NCBI GenBank assembly: GCA_951640165.1
Contig: OX621255.1
Coordinates: 1,364,001 to 1,428,000, forward strand
Direction of reading: 5' to 3'
Source: Pseudoips prasinana
Lineage: Eukaryota > Arthropoda > Insecta > Lepidoptera > Nolidae
Length of the DNA stretch: 64,000 nt
Shown here: positions 53,680-62,819 of the stretch, piece by piece
How the letters are laid out: each line of letters begins with the position of its first letter
Position numbering within the stretch: position 1 is the stretch's first letter
The notes under the pieces: model-generated
Databases searched by the model: none
The model's input: the letters and a program-made list of their open reading frames with translations, nothing else
Told to the model about the DNA's origin: nothing
Made by a program: the position numbers and the translations under genes

Positions 53680-53905
53680 AATTTCATCACCCTATCTCAT
53701 CCCGTGGCGTAGAAATCGTCCGCGGGAATATTTACCAGAGAACGAGCAGCAGTGATTGTTCATCAAACTGCGATCTTCAACCCGTCTGCCAAGCGTGGCG
53801 CGATTATGGCATATCTTCCTTCTTATCCTTATTCTTTAGAGAAGCTTTTGTCCAGCAGTGGATGTACTTTGGCTGACATGATGATCATGATGATGATCAT
53901 GATGA
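53680..53905 (+). mobile_element. SINE-like element with a LINE-type tail
   Basis: It matches 14140-14365 through CGTAGAAATCGTCCGCGGGA, ACCAGAGAACGAGCAGC, CATCAAACTGCGATC and CCAGCAGTGGATGTACTTTG, ending in GATGATCATGATGATGATC. Confidence 0.75.
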
Positions 53906-54334
53906 TGATCGATTAGTTCTTGACGAGTAAACTTTTTTAACGGCTTTGGATAACATTAGGAATTTAGTTTTATCCTTAAGGTAGCATATGGTCAGAGTGA
54001 TAAAAAATCATACATAAAAAGTATAAATAGAGAGATGTCAATTGCGTAGTCTCAAAATGAATATCTCTGCGTGGATTGTACTACTTGTAATACCTGCCTT
54101 CGATAAAAACTTGAGTTTATTAAATCAGACTTAAATTTCAAGACACAAATATCTGAAGTTATAAATTTAAGTACGTATAACGATAAAAGATACCTATATT
54201 CTAATATTTTTGTTAATTATCTGATAAACTTTCATAACGCAGCTTTCAAAGTATCTCTTCATTCCAGCGATTAGCAAATTGAATTTATTAAATTTGCTTA
54301 AGTTAATCAAATCAAAGTTCGTCACAGACTAGCT
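53906..54334. other. Unassigned AT-rich stretch
   Basis: Nothing recognised. Confidence 0.35.
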
Positions 54335-54650
54335 GTGCGCCGCGGTGTTAACCACGATTTAATTTATTGTAACTTGTTTGTTAAGTTATTAAGTAGTTTA
54401 AGCGATGGCAAAAGGAAAAGGGGAAGACAGGCAAAGAGATGGATAGATGACATTAGAAAAATTGGAGGCGTTACCTGGTCCAGAAAAGCTAGAGACAAGA
54501 ATGAGTGGAAGCAGCTGGAAGAGGCCTATGTGTCCCAGGACACGCTGATCACTAAACCGGAAAACTCGAGGTGTTAGTTTTAAGTATTTTTTAAACTGTT
54601 ATATTCAATACCTATATTTTTAGTTTTCAGCAATAAAGGCTTAATAATAA
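54335..54650 (+). mobile_element. LINE C-terminal end (RGRQAKRWIDDI type)
   Basis: The frame encodes KRKRGRQAKRWIDDIRKIGG, then WSRKARDKNEWKQLEEAYVS and a stop at 54577, followed by AGCAATAAAGGC and an AATAATA tail. It is a 5'-truncated LINE of a different family from the WRSL type. Confidence 0.75.
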
Positions 54651-54717
54651 TAGTAATTTGTTAAGTTAGGCTAATCCATTTCTATTACAAATTTTCACCA
54701 ACTATAAAGGCCATTTT

Positions 54718-54880
54718 GATTGGCCTGTTGGTCTAGTGGTTCGTGGCTGCTAAGCCAGGGCTCGTGGCTTAGACCCCCCCCCCCCCCCCCCGGACAAATC
54801 TTTTTATGATAAGCATTGTGATTTGTTCTGTGTCTGTGTTTAATTTATGTATAATATGTATGTATTTATACATATGTCTA
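54718..54880 (+). mobile_element. tRNA-derived SINE head (SINE3 type)
   Basis: CCTGTTGGTCTAGTGGTTCG matches the A-box side of 36222. The B-box region is replaced by 18 C at 54774-54791. The body (GACAAATCTTTTTATGATAA, GTTCTGTGTCTGTGTTTAA) leads into the tandem array. Confidence 0.7.
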
Positions 54881-54920
54881 TCTGTTGTCTGTAAGTAACA
54901 AAACTCTATACGTATGTTTA

Positions 54921-55968
54921 TCTGTTGTCTGGGTGCCATAATATAGGTTCGCCCTAATTTGATATCAGATGACAGTGTGTTAGTAATCTCAAGATATATA
55001 TTTAGTTTTACGTGCTTGAGTAACAACACTCTTTACGTATGTTTATCTGTTGTCTGGGTGCCATAGTAAAGGTTCGCCCTAGTTTGATATCAGATGACAG
55101 TGTGTTAGTAATCCCAAGATATATATTTAGTTTTATGTGCTTGAGTAACAACACTATTTACGTATGTTTATCTGTTGTCTGGGTGCCATAGTAAAGGTTC
55201 GCCCTAGTTTGATATCAGATGACAGTGTGTTAGTAATCCCAAGATATATATTTAGTTTTACGTGCTTGAGTAACAACACTCTTTACGTATGTTTATCTGT
55301 TGTCTGGGTGCCATAGTATAGGTTCGCCCTAGTTTGATATCAGATGACAGTGTGTTAGTAATCCCAAGATATATATTTAGTTTTACGTGCTTGAGTAACA
55401 ACACTCTTTACGTATGTTTATCTGTTGTCTGGGTGCCATAGTAAAGGTTCGCCCTAGTTTGATCACAGATGGCAGTGTGTTAGTAATCCCAAGTTATATA
55501 TTTAGTTTTACGTGCTTGAGTAACAAAACTCTAAACGTATGTATATCTGTTGTCTGGGTGCCATAGTAAAGGTTCGCCCTAGTTTGATCACAGATGACAG
55601 TGTGTTAGTAATCCCAAGTTATATATTTAGTTTTACGTGCTTGAGTAACAAAACTCTAAACGTATGTATATCTGTTGTCTGGGTGCCATAGTAAAGGTTC
55701 GCCCTAGTTTGATCACAGATGACAGTGTGTTAGTAATCCCAAGTTATATATTTAGTTTTACGTGCTTGAGTAACAAAACTCTAAACGTATGTATATCTGT
55801 TGTCTGGGTGCCATAGTAAAGGTTCGCCCTAGTTTGATCACAGATGGCAGTGTGTTAGATATCCCAAGATATATATTTAGTTTTACGTGCTTGAGCAACA
55901 AAACTCTTTACGTATGTTTATCTGTTGTCTTGGTGCCATAGTACAGGTTCGGCCTAGTTTGAGATCAA
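54921..55968 (+). repeat. 125-bp tandem array derived from a SINE tail
   Basis: TCTGTTGTCTGGGTGCCATA recurs at 54921, 55046, 55171, 55296, 55421, 55546, 55671, 55796 and 55921: exactly 125 bp apart every time, giving about 8.4 units. Units also share GGTTCGCCCTAGTTTGAT, CAGTGTGTTAGTAATCCCA, AGATATATATTTAGTTTTA and CGTGCTTGAGTAACAA. That order equals the 3' tail of the SINE at 36222-36400. Two sub-variants occur (GATATCAGATG early, GATCACAGATG later), so units expanded in blocks. A worn half-unit precedes it at 54881. Confidence 0.93.
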
Positions 55969-55984
55969 TAATGACATTTTTTTT

Positions 55985-56219
55985 ATGTTAGTGTTCAGAG
56001 CCGACGGTCACAGGAGCAGAAATGTTCTCGAGTGGCGACCACGGATCGGAAGACGCAGCGTGGGCAGGCCCCCTACAAGGTGGACCGTTGATCTTGTGAG
56101 GGTTGCTGGAAGTCGCTGGATGTGGATAGCGCAAGACCAGCAATTGTGGAGATCTTTGACGGAGGCCTTTGTCGAGCGGTGGGCGTTTTTCGGCTGATAT
56201 GTTAATGATGATGATGATT
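55985..56219 (+). mobile_element. LINE C-terminal end inserted in the array
   Basis: The frame encodes EWRPRIGRRSVGRPPTRWTV, DLVRVAGSRWMWIAQDQQLW and RSLTEAFVERWAFFG, then a stop and ATGATGATGATT. Immediately after it, ATTTAGTTTTGAGTAACAAA resumes the array unit, so it landed in the last unit. Confidence 0.8.
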
Positions 56220-56292
56220 ATTTAGTTTTGAGTAACAAAAATCCACATAAAAATATCACATTTTAATAAACATGTTTTATCTTAATAGATAA

Positions 56293-56350
56293 GTATTTTC
56301 TGTATGAATCTACACTAGGTAATCCTAGTGTAGATTCATACAGAAAATAC
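56293..56350. repeat. Perfect hairpin, 27-bp arms
   Basis: The arm 56293-56319 (starting GTATTTTCTGTATGAATC) is the exact reverse complement of 56324-56350 around a TAAT loop. It is the longest perfect short-loop inverted repeat in the window. Confidence 0.93.
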
Positions 56351-56359
56351 GAAAAAAAT

Positions 56360-57100
56360 GTGCCGTAGAGGGTAGGAAAGTAGACTTAACTCCGTCACTC
56401 GTGCATTCAACATATACAAAAAGTAACTTAATTAAAGCACATCCTGAAAATAGTTTGTTCAGAATCGTTTACTGAATCGATTTATATCATTTTTAAAATA
56501 GGTATTTTTTTATTCCAAAATAATTAAAACTACGGAAAATATTGTCATATTAACCCCGGACAGTCCAAACAAATTGAAATGGACCGTAAGTCAAAGTAAT
56601 AAAACTTTTAAAATGGCAGTTATATTTGTATTCATACAAATTCCATCATTCAATACAAAATAATAAAAAAAACTTTATTCCAAGAAACAAATTTAGTAAA
56701 TAACAATGCATATACAGGTTAAATTAAAAATTTAATATATGTATTATGATTACAACATAATATTCTAATTGGGGTGTTTGCGGGTGTGCGTTAATTACGT
56801 TACATGTTGTATAAGCAAAAATATAAAGAATAATTAATATTTCTTACTCAGTTTTATTACAAATGTAAAAACAAGAAAATATTTTAATTTTGTCTGCAAA
56901 AGGGCTCCGGAATGGCAGGCCAAATTACAGCACGGGTATTAGTTGAAATTAGCATATGAAAGGGCTCTTTGCAAATTCTAAAACATGTTTGTTTGTACAA
57001 CATTATTCTTTACATATGAAAGCGTTACAGAAATACTATTGTGTAAAAGTCGTCCCAAGTTAATGATGTAAAAACTCCTAAATTATTACAGCATATAGCA
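56360..57100. other. Unassigned AT-rich stretch
   Basis: Nothing recognised. Confidence 0.4.
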
Positions 57101-57350
57101 CGGTCACCGTAGCCTAGTTAGTAGTGCTCCTGCCTACGAAGCTGGTGGTCCTGGGTTCGAATCCCGGTACGTGCAAGTATTTGTGTGATGAGCACGAATA
57201 TTTGTTTCTGAGTCATGGATGTCTTCTATGTATATAAGTATTTATCTATCTATATAAGTATGTATATCGCCGCCTGGTACCCATAGTACAAGCTTTGCTT
57301 AGTTTGGGGCTAGGGTGATCTGTGTGACATTGTCCCGAGATATTATATTA
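57101..57350 (+). mobile_element. tRNA-derived SINE (SINE1), full copy
   Basis: CGGTCACCGTAGCCTAGTTA (A box) and GGGTTCGAATCCC (B box), then the complete body to GACATTGTCCCGAGATATTA. Best full copy with the 11524 one. Confidence 0.88.
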
Positions 57351-57354
57351 TTAC

Positions 57355-58060
57355 ACATTAAGTTCTAACTTCCCAGAATCGGCAAATAAAATAATATTGT
57401 GCCTTTTTACTGTTAGTAATATTTTGTATTCTTTATAAATCATTTCAAATCACAAAGTTGGGTTTTGCATGAGTTTTATGTATATTGTTTATGTTAAACA
57501 AAATAAAATTGTGCCCATTCCTTCCATCTCCTGAAAAACTAGCCTCTTGGCCTAGTGGATAGTCACGCGAGTTTGCTATAATCACCATGTTTGTCAGATC
57601 GGTTGATGATCTCAATATATAGATAAACGATGTTGACATTTTCTGGTAGGTACATGAATACCTTCCAGAAAATGTTAGCAGGAAGTCTTTTACGCCTCCA
57701 CGAGGTGAAATGGGATGGTGGTATAACATTGGTATGTGGTCTATCTTGACCACAAAGCTCTCAACCAGGGTAATTACTGTAGCTAAATAATATATTACTC
57801 CCTGTAATGCTCTTACAGCAGAGCTCTTTCACATAACGCGCACTCATTTTAAATTACTTGAACGTACTACTGGAACGAAAGTGGTGATTATTTTATTAGG
57901 GAACGGAAAGATACTCTTGGAATTTTATAGTAAGAAGGAATTGGATGTATAAAGTGTTAACGTCAAACATAAACCAAAAGTCCTATGATCGCATGCTGAA
58001 TAGTGATCTGTTATAATTGAAAAATGTACTTAGACAGTTCTATGTACATTACATGGGGGG
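57355..58060. other. Unassigned, with a tRNA-like A box
   Basis: CTCTTGGCCTAGTGGATAGT near 57545 resembles a tRNA A box but has no clear B box downstream. No gene is recognised. Confidence 0.35.
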
Positions 58061-58063
58061 CGG

Positions 58064-58181
58064 TATAGGGATATCATGGATGCTATGCCTAATTCAGTAA
58101 CAAGGCGATATACCTAATTCAGTAATTAGGCATAGGTCCATGATATCCCTATATCACCAAATGGTTTTTATAACCATTTGG
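58064..58181. repeat. Long near-perfect hairpin plus small hairpin
   Basis: TATAGGGATATCATGGA and TATGCCTAATT at 58064-58094 are answered in reverse at 58124-58153, differing only in a 2-3 nt step. The 29-nt centre repeats CCTAATTCAGTAA. Directly after it, CCAAATGGTT and AACCATTTGG (58157-58181) form a second hairpin. Confidence 0.88.
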
Positions 58182-58183
58182 AG

Positions 58184-58432
58184 AGGTCTGCCGTAGCCTA
58201 GTTGGTAGTGCTCCTGCCAACGAAGCTGATGGGCCTGGGTTCGAATCCCGGTAAGTGCAAATATTTGTGTGATGAGCACGAATATTTGTTTCTGAATCAT
58301 GGATGTTATCTATGTATTTAAATATTTATCTATCTATATAAGTATGTATATCGTCGCCTGGTACCCATAGTACAAGATTTACTTAGTTTGGGGCTAGGAT
58401 GATCTGTGTGACATTGTCCCTAGATATATTAT
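58184..58432 (+). mobile_element. tRNA-derived SINE (SINE1), full copy
   Basis: TGCCGTAGCCTAGTTGGTAG and GGGTTCGAATCCCGG boxes, followed by the family body and GACATTGTCCCTAGATATAT. It starts only 3 bp after the hairpin at 58181. Confidence 0.88.
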
Positions 58433-58458
58433 CATTATTCTCCTGCATACTACTCTAT

Positions 58459-58533
58459 CCTGTGTACTAGCTACCACTCACTGCGGTTACCAACTGACCG
58501 CAGTGAGTGATACTCTATATATTAGTACACAGG
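58459..58533. repeat. Two-tier hairpin
   Basis: Outer arms CCTGTGTACTA and TAGTACACAGG, and inner arms CACTCACTGCGGT and ACCGCAGTGAGTG, each pair perfectly. The gaps between tiers differ in length, so it folds as a stem with an internal loop. Confidence 0.85.
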
Positions 58534-58534
58534 T

Positions 58535-59584
58535 GGCGCTGCAGCCCCACAAACTGCTGAATCCTTTAGTCGCCTTTTATGACATGATAGGTATAATATA
58601 TACATATGTATTTAAAATAATGTAAAATGTTAGTTGTTTATCGGTTTTAACAATGACTTTAAAAAAAAGCATTCACTATGGGAGCAGATGGTAGTATATT
58701 AGTTGTCCCAAGATATATTTTAGACGCCTTATCGAAACCTCAGGTGACCCAAGGGCGGGAGTGTACCTCGGCCAGCGTATCAGCTTGGCTATAGAACGAG
58801 GCAACGTTGCTAGCTTTTTTGGTCACACTACCTGCAGATTGTGCCTTAAATGCTATTTTCTATTTGTAAATAGTTTTCTTTTTAAGTCGAATTATACCTA
58901 GACTTAAATATATATTTATAGTAAAAAAAATTTAATTAAATGAAAATAGTTTTTCATTTCATTCAAATTATATAAATATATAGAGATAAATAAATGTGTA
59001 AAACATATCACAAATCAACCTGATAATTAATTTAAAAGCTGTTTTTAAACCGATTTTATAAACTTTACGTTCTAAAAGTAGTTTCAATCCTAGCACTGTT
59101 TCAAATGAGTTTTTGTAGTAATATAGTACTGATATCTTGATTGTTAATTTAATCAATGGATTAATAAGGGTATATTTAACCTTTACATAGCATTCCTCAA
59201 GGGCTGTGGCCACACCACCGTTATACATACATAAATGGGATCGGTAACTGTTTTCTTACTATCTGACAAGCAGTTCCGAACAACTTGAGAATAACGATTA
59301 AGTATAACAAGCATTATACAGGCTTCGTTCAACAGTTTGCAAAGAAAACAACTGTAGTTTGCTTTGAGAACTGCCGAATATAGAAGTTTGCAAGTTGGAG
59401 AGTTTGAGATCAGTTGTCCGAGCAGTGGTTTCTTAATTGAATTAGTTTATAGTGGTTCTAAATAGTTATATTAGTTTTGATACAGATGGAGTATACTACG
59501 TTTTGTGACAGATAAATGAAACTATACAGAAGACATTCCTTTAATAATAACATTAATAATTTTAATGGTGTCTTACTGCGTGTG
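58535..59584. other. Mostly unassigned
   Basis: GTAGTATATTAGTTGTCCCA followed by AGATATATTTTAG near 58690 resembles a SINE3 tail. Otherwise nothing is recognised. Confidence 0.4.
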
Positions 59585-59770
59585 AGTAAGGTAGCCGGAG
59601 CTTATTGGGGTGGGGGGAAGGGCCAGCAACATTTGTTTGCTGTCTCTTAAAGGCCGGCAACGCGCTCGCGACTCCTCTAGTGTTGTGAGTGTCCATGGGC
59701 GGTGGTGATCACTTACCATCAGGTGACCCATTTGCTCATTTGTCGCCCTCTGATATAAAAAAAAACTATA
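59585..59770 (+). repeat. Interspersed repeat C, with A-rich end
   Basis: AAAGGCCGGCAACGCGCTCG, GTCCATGGGCGGTGGTGATC, ACTTACCATCAGGTGACCC and GCCCTCTGATATAAAAAAAAA. The A run fixes the orientation and suggests a retroposed element. Reversed copies are at 23490 and 39690. Confidence 0.7.
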
Positions 59771-60057
59771 TATTTATGTAAAAGTGCTCCAGGAACATTT
59801 CAGCGTTGGCAACCGACAAACCGGCGAAAACGGCAATCTCGAAACTAGCCTATTTTTTTTTGCTTTATAGTGGATAACTTTACGTATAAGAACTTTGAGA
59901 ATCAAAAGCCACTGCGTCCGCCCAAGTTACCCTTCACGTGATTTCTGGTTAGAGCTAAGTGATAACCTAATTTAACTTAGGTTGAGCATAGCGTTCTTCA
60001 CTTTATGAGCAAGTCAACTGTAGAAGTACATATTTCTGAAGACACTTTATATGTATA
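59771..60057. other. Unassigned spacer
   Basis: Nothing recognised. Confidence 0.35.
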
Positions 60058-60367
60058 CTAGCTGTGCCCCGCGGTTTAACCCTTTATAAATTACCACAGC
60101 TCCTCCCCCGTAGGTGATAGCGTGATAATATGTAGCCTATACGTTGGACCGTTCTCTTAGTAATATTTATGCAAAATTTGAAGTAAATCCATGCAGTAGT
60201 TTTTGAGCTTAGCCCGGAAATACATACAGAAAAACAGATAAACAGACAAAACTTCTAAATACTATATTTTTGGCTTCAATATCGACTGCAGATCACGCCC
60301 CTAGTATCTTTAAAAAAAATATTCAGTGTACAGTTTTGACTTTCCTACGGTTTATTATATGTATAGA
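60058..60367 (-). mobile_element. Non-autonomous Helitron, family B
   Basis: Reversed, it starts TCTATACATATAATAAACCG and ends GCGGGGCACAGCTAG, with A before and T after. Complete copy. Confidence 0.85.
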
Positions 60368-60417
60368 TAATAAAGTATTACATAAAATAAATAAATATTT
60401 GAGACATCTATGTGTGT

Positions 60418-60575
60418 GTGTCGGGCCGAATTTCGACCACGGCGGCCAGTCTCAATGGAGACTAGCCAAGTGCGCAGGACATATTATAGTGTACAAGTGT
60501 GTGCGCAAACATAGGTGCACTTTCTATTCCGCATGATCCGATGGGACGACTATCGACTCGACCGGAAAGAGCTCG
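60418..60575 (-). repeat. Interspersed repeat E, reversed
   Basis: GAATTTCGACCACGGCGGCC, AGTCTCAATGGAGACTAG, GTGCGCAGGACATA and GATGGGACGACTATCGACTC match the repeat at 21895-22140 in reverse. Confidence 0.6.
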
Positions 60576-61490
60576 AGAGAGATTCTCTAAGCTACGCATG
60601 CTGACTTTAACTTGTCTTTACATTTATGAGGTAGCCATGTTTGTTAGAAGTAATTTAAATTTGTTCGAGACATTAAACAGTCTAAGACAAATGTACAAAA
60701 TACGCTTCAGATCACATAAAACAGCATAATATAATAAAAATTGTATTGGTATGGCACCTAAAGGTGAGTATAGACTACAACATTTTCTCGAGCATTTCTG
60801 TGTAATGTAACGTTCTTACGAATGGTACAATACAGGCAAAAGCTCAGTTTCCAAAGCATTTCTATGTAATGTAACGTTCCTCCGAATGCTTGGCGTTGTT
60901 ACGGGTAAATGCTAACAGAGAGTTACACCAATATGCTCGGTGGTTTGTACAATAGGCTGTTACGAAGAGGCGAGCGTGCTCGACGTTTAGTTCGTAAAAG
61001 GATGATACACTAGAACATATCATAGAGCAGCTCGTTATTCTGTTACAAGTAAATGTTGTAGTCTATACTCACCTTAAGACTTAAAATAAATTGCCACGAA
61101 ATATTGTGGATCAAAGTAATATTTCTAAATTCAAATCACTGTTGATAGAACTGTTAGTGAACAAAACTTACTACAGCATGAATGAATATCTTCTGGACAA
61201 AACTCCGATTTGTGCATTGACCCATTTAATTAGGATTTCATTTGCTTTTTTTTAATTAGGTAATTATTTTTAGTTATCATTAATTTATTATTAAATAACT
61301 TTGTATTAAATTGAAATTGCAAAAAGTGTGTATAAAATGTTTTTAAAATGTTTTCTGTAAAAGAATGACATTGTACCGTTAATAATTGCATGCTCTAACC
61401 GACTGGACATAGCAACCTCAACATCACTAACACCCTTGAATGTGCAATGTACCTATCTATGTTCGCAATAAAGAATTTTTGATTTGATTT
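60576..61490 (+). pseudogene. LINE ORF2 C-terminus, split by a MITE
   Basis: Before the MITE the frame encodes FSKLRMLTLTCLYIYEVAMF, then IRFRSHKTA. After it, NKLPRNIVDQSNISKFKSLL and NKTYYSMNEYLLDKTPICAL. Removing the MITE and one copy of its TAA target rejoins the two in the same frame; only a TAA in place of the family's usual tyrosine codon (before NKLP) breaks it. The end has GCAATAAAGAATTTTTGATT and a TTTGA tail near 61490. 5' truncated CR1-like LINE. Confidence 0.8.
60762..61074. mobile_element. MITE flanked by TAA (PIF/Harbinger-like)
   Basis: AGGTGAGTATAGACTACAAC at the left is exactly reversed at the right, and the match runs to AACATTT, at least 24 bp. TAA stands at 60759-60761 and 61075-61077. 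The 313-bp interior repeats GCATTTCTRTGTAATGTAAC twice. The TAA target fits PIF/Harbinger; no transposase is present. Confidence 0.88.
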
Positions 61491-61699
61491 GAAAAAAGAG
61501 GTCAGGCGCAGAACCGACGGCTTTACGTTCTACTGACATCTATAACAGTTATACATAGCCATGGGAATTTCAAGAGATTTGCCGTAGTCACTGCGCTTGG
61601 CATAAAAGTTGACGCCCGCAGTTAGGAACAAAATTATTAGTATTTAAATTACTTCTTCCAAGGCGATGACATTTCTGTGGGCCCACCTAGCAAGCTTAC

Positions 61700-61985
61700 T
61701 CTGTAAAAAACAATATGTAGTAAAATATAAACTTCAATAATTAAACCTAAACATAATCTCCTTGACAATAACTTAATACAAGCTAGCTAAATATCACTAC
61801 TATTATAAAATAAATTGTATAAATGTTTTAACGTTCCGTGTACCTAAATATCTGTAATAAGTAACTAGAAATAATAACTGTATTACTACAAACATGTTCT
61901 GACTATTTACAAGCGCTTTTTTAAAGTCTACGTGAGTAAAAACCTTTTCTTATTATATTTTATTTTTTATTAAATAAAATAAACA
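61700..61985 (+). mobile_element. LINE-X 3' end
   Basis: AATATGTAGTAAAATATAAA, CTCCTTGACAATAACTTAAT, TGTACCTAAATATCT, CAAGCGCTTTTTTAAAGTCT and ACGTGAGTAAAAACC with an AT-rich tail. 5' truncated. Confidence 0.78.
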
Positions 61986-61989
61986 ATTA

Positions 61990-62572
61990 AAGCGGATCTC
62001 AAACGCCGGAGTTATCAGTGTACAAATACTTAAAAATTTACCGGATCAAATTGAGAATCTTCCTGCTTTGGCATAAACAGTCCTGCCCTGAAATGCAAAA
62101 AAATGCACACCATATCTAGGTCAAATTATATAGTTGAATAATTTTTAATATACCCCTAACGTACTTAAGACAACCTTTATTTTAGAAATTATATTTTTCA
62201 TTAATTCCTCGAATTTTATTGTTCATGCAGTACTTATACAATAAAAAAATTATGAAGTTGTATTTTTCTACATTCTTTTATTTCTATTCATCACTCATCT
62301 ACAAAAAGTAGTCTTAAAGAAAGAATTCGGTTTTTTTAATGAAGTATAATTTGTAATATATGTTTATTTTAGTTATACATAATTTTTGTAGTAATTTCCA
62401 CGAACTGGGAGAAAAATTTAATGTAGTTATTGTCAGAACTTTAACCTTTATTACTTGAATACACTATTATTAAACAAATGATTTGAATAAATGTTCTATG
62501 ACATAAAATCGAGCAGCAAGAATAAACCTATTATTTCTATTCACAGTATAATAATAATATAACAATATCCTC
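61990..62572. other. Unassigned AT-rich stretch
   Basis: Nothing recognised. Confidence 0.35.
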
Positions 62573-62574
62573 GG

Positions 62575-62818
62575 CCATCATCACACAAGGCCATCTGATC
62601 CCAACCTAAGCAGAGCTTGTACTATGGAAACCAGATAACTGATATATTACATATACTACTTTTCATTTGTAAATTCACAATTATATAGATAATTACTCCC
62701 AGGCTCGGGACAAACAGACATGTTCAAACACACAAATATCTGTCCTAGGTGGGAATCGAACCGACGCCCTGCGGCGTGAAAAGCAAGTATTTACCAACAC
62801 GCCAATCGGCCCGTCAAA
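62575..62818 (-). mobile_element. tRNA-derived SINE (SINE2), full copy
   Basis: Reversed, the head is GGCCGATTGGCGTGTTGGTA (A box) and GTCGGTTCGATTCCCACC (B box), followed by TGTCCCGAGCCTGGGAGTAA and the tail AGCTCTGCTTAGGTTGGGAT. This copy gives the uninterrupted order of the family. Confidence 0.85.
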
Positions 62819-62819
62819 A

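Noticed and set aside
54921..55968. CRISPR-like array (125-bp period)
   Set aside because: The full 125 bp is repeated with no variable spacers, and it matches a SINE tail.
57101..57180. tRNA gene suggested by A and B boxes (also at 11524, 20832, 36222, 58184 and reversed at 11830, 17940, 18700, 62740)
   Set aside because: Each head continues into a repeated SINE body and tail, and the cloverleaf is not complete. They are tRNA-derived SINEs.
57540..57753. tRNA-like A box and 102-codon frame
   Set aside because: No B box follows the A-box-like word, and the frame has no recognisable protein.
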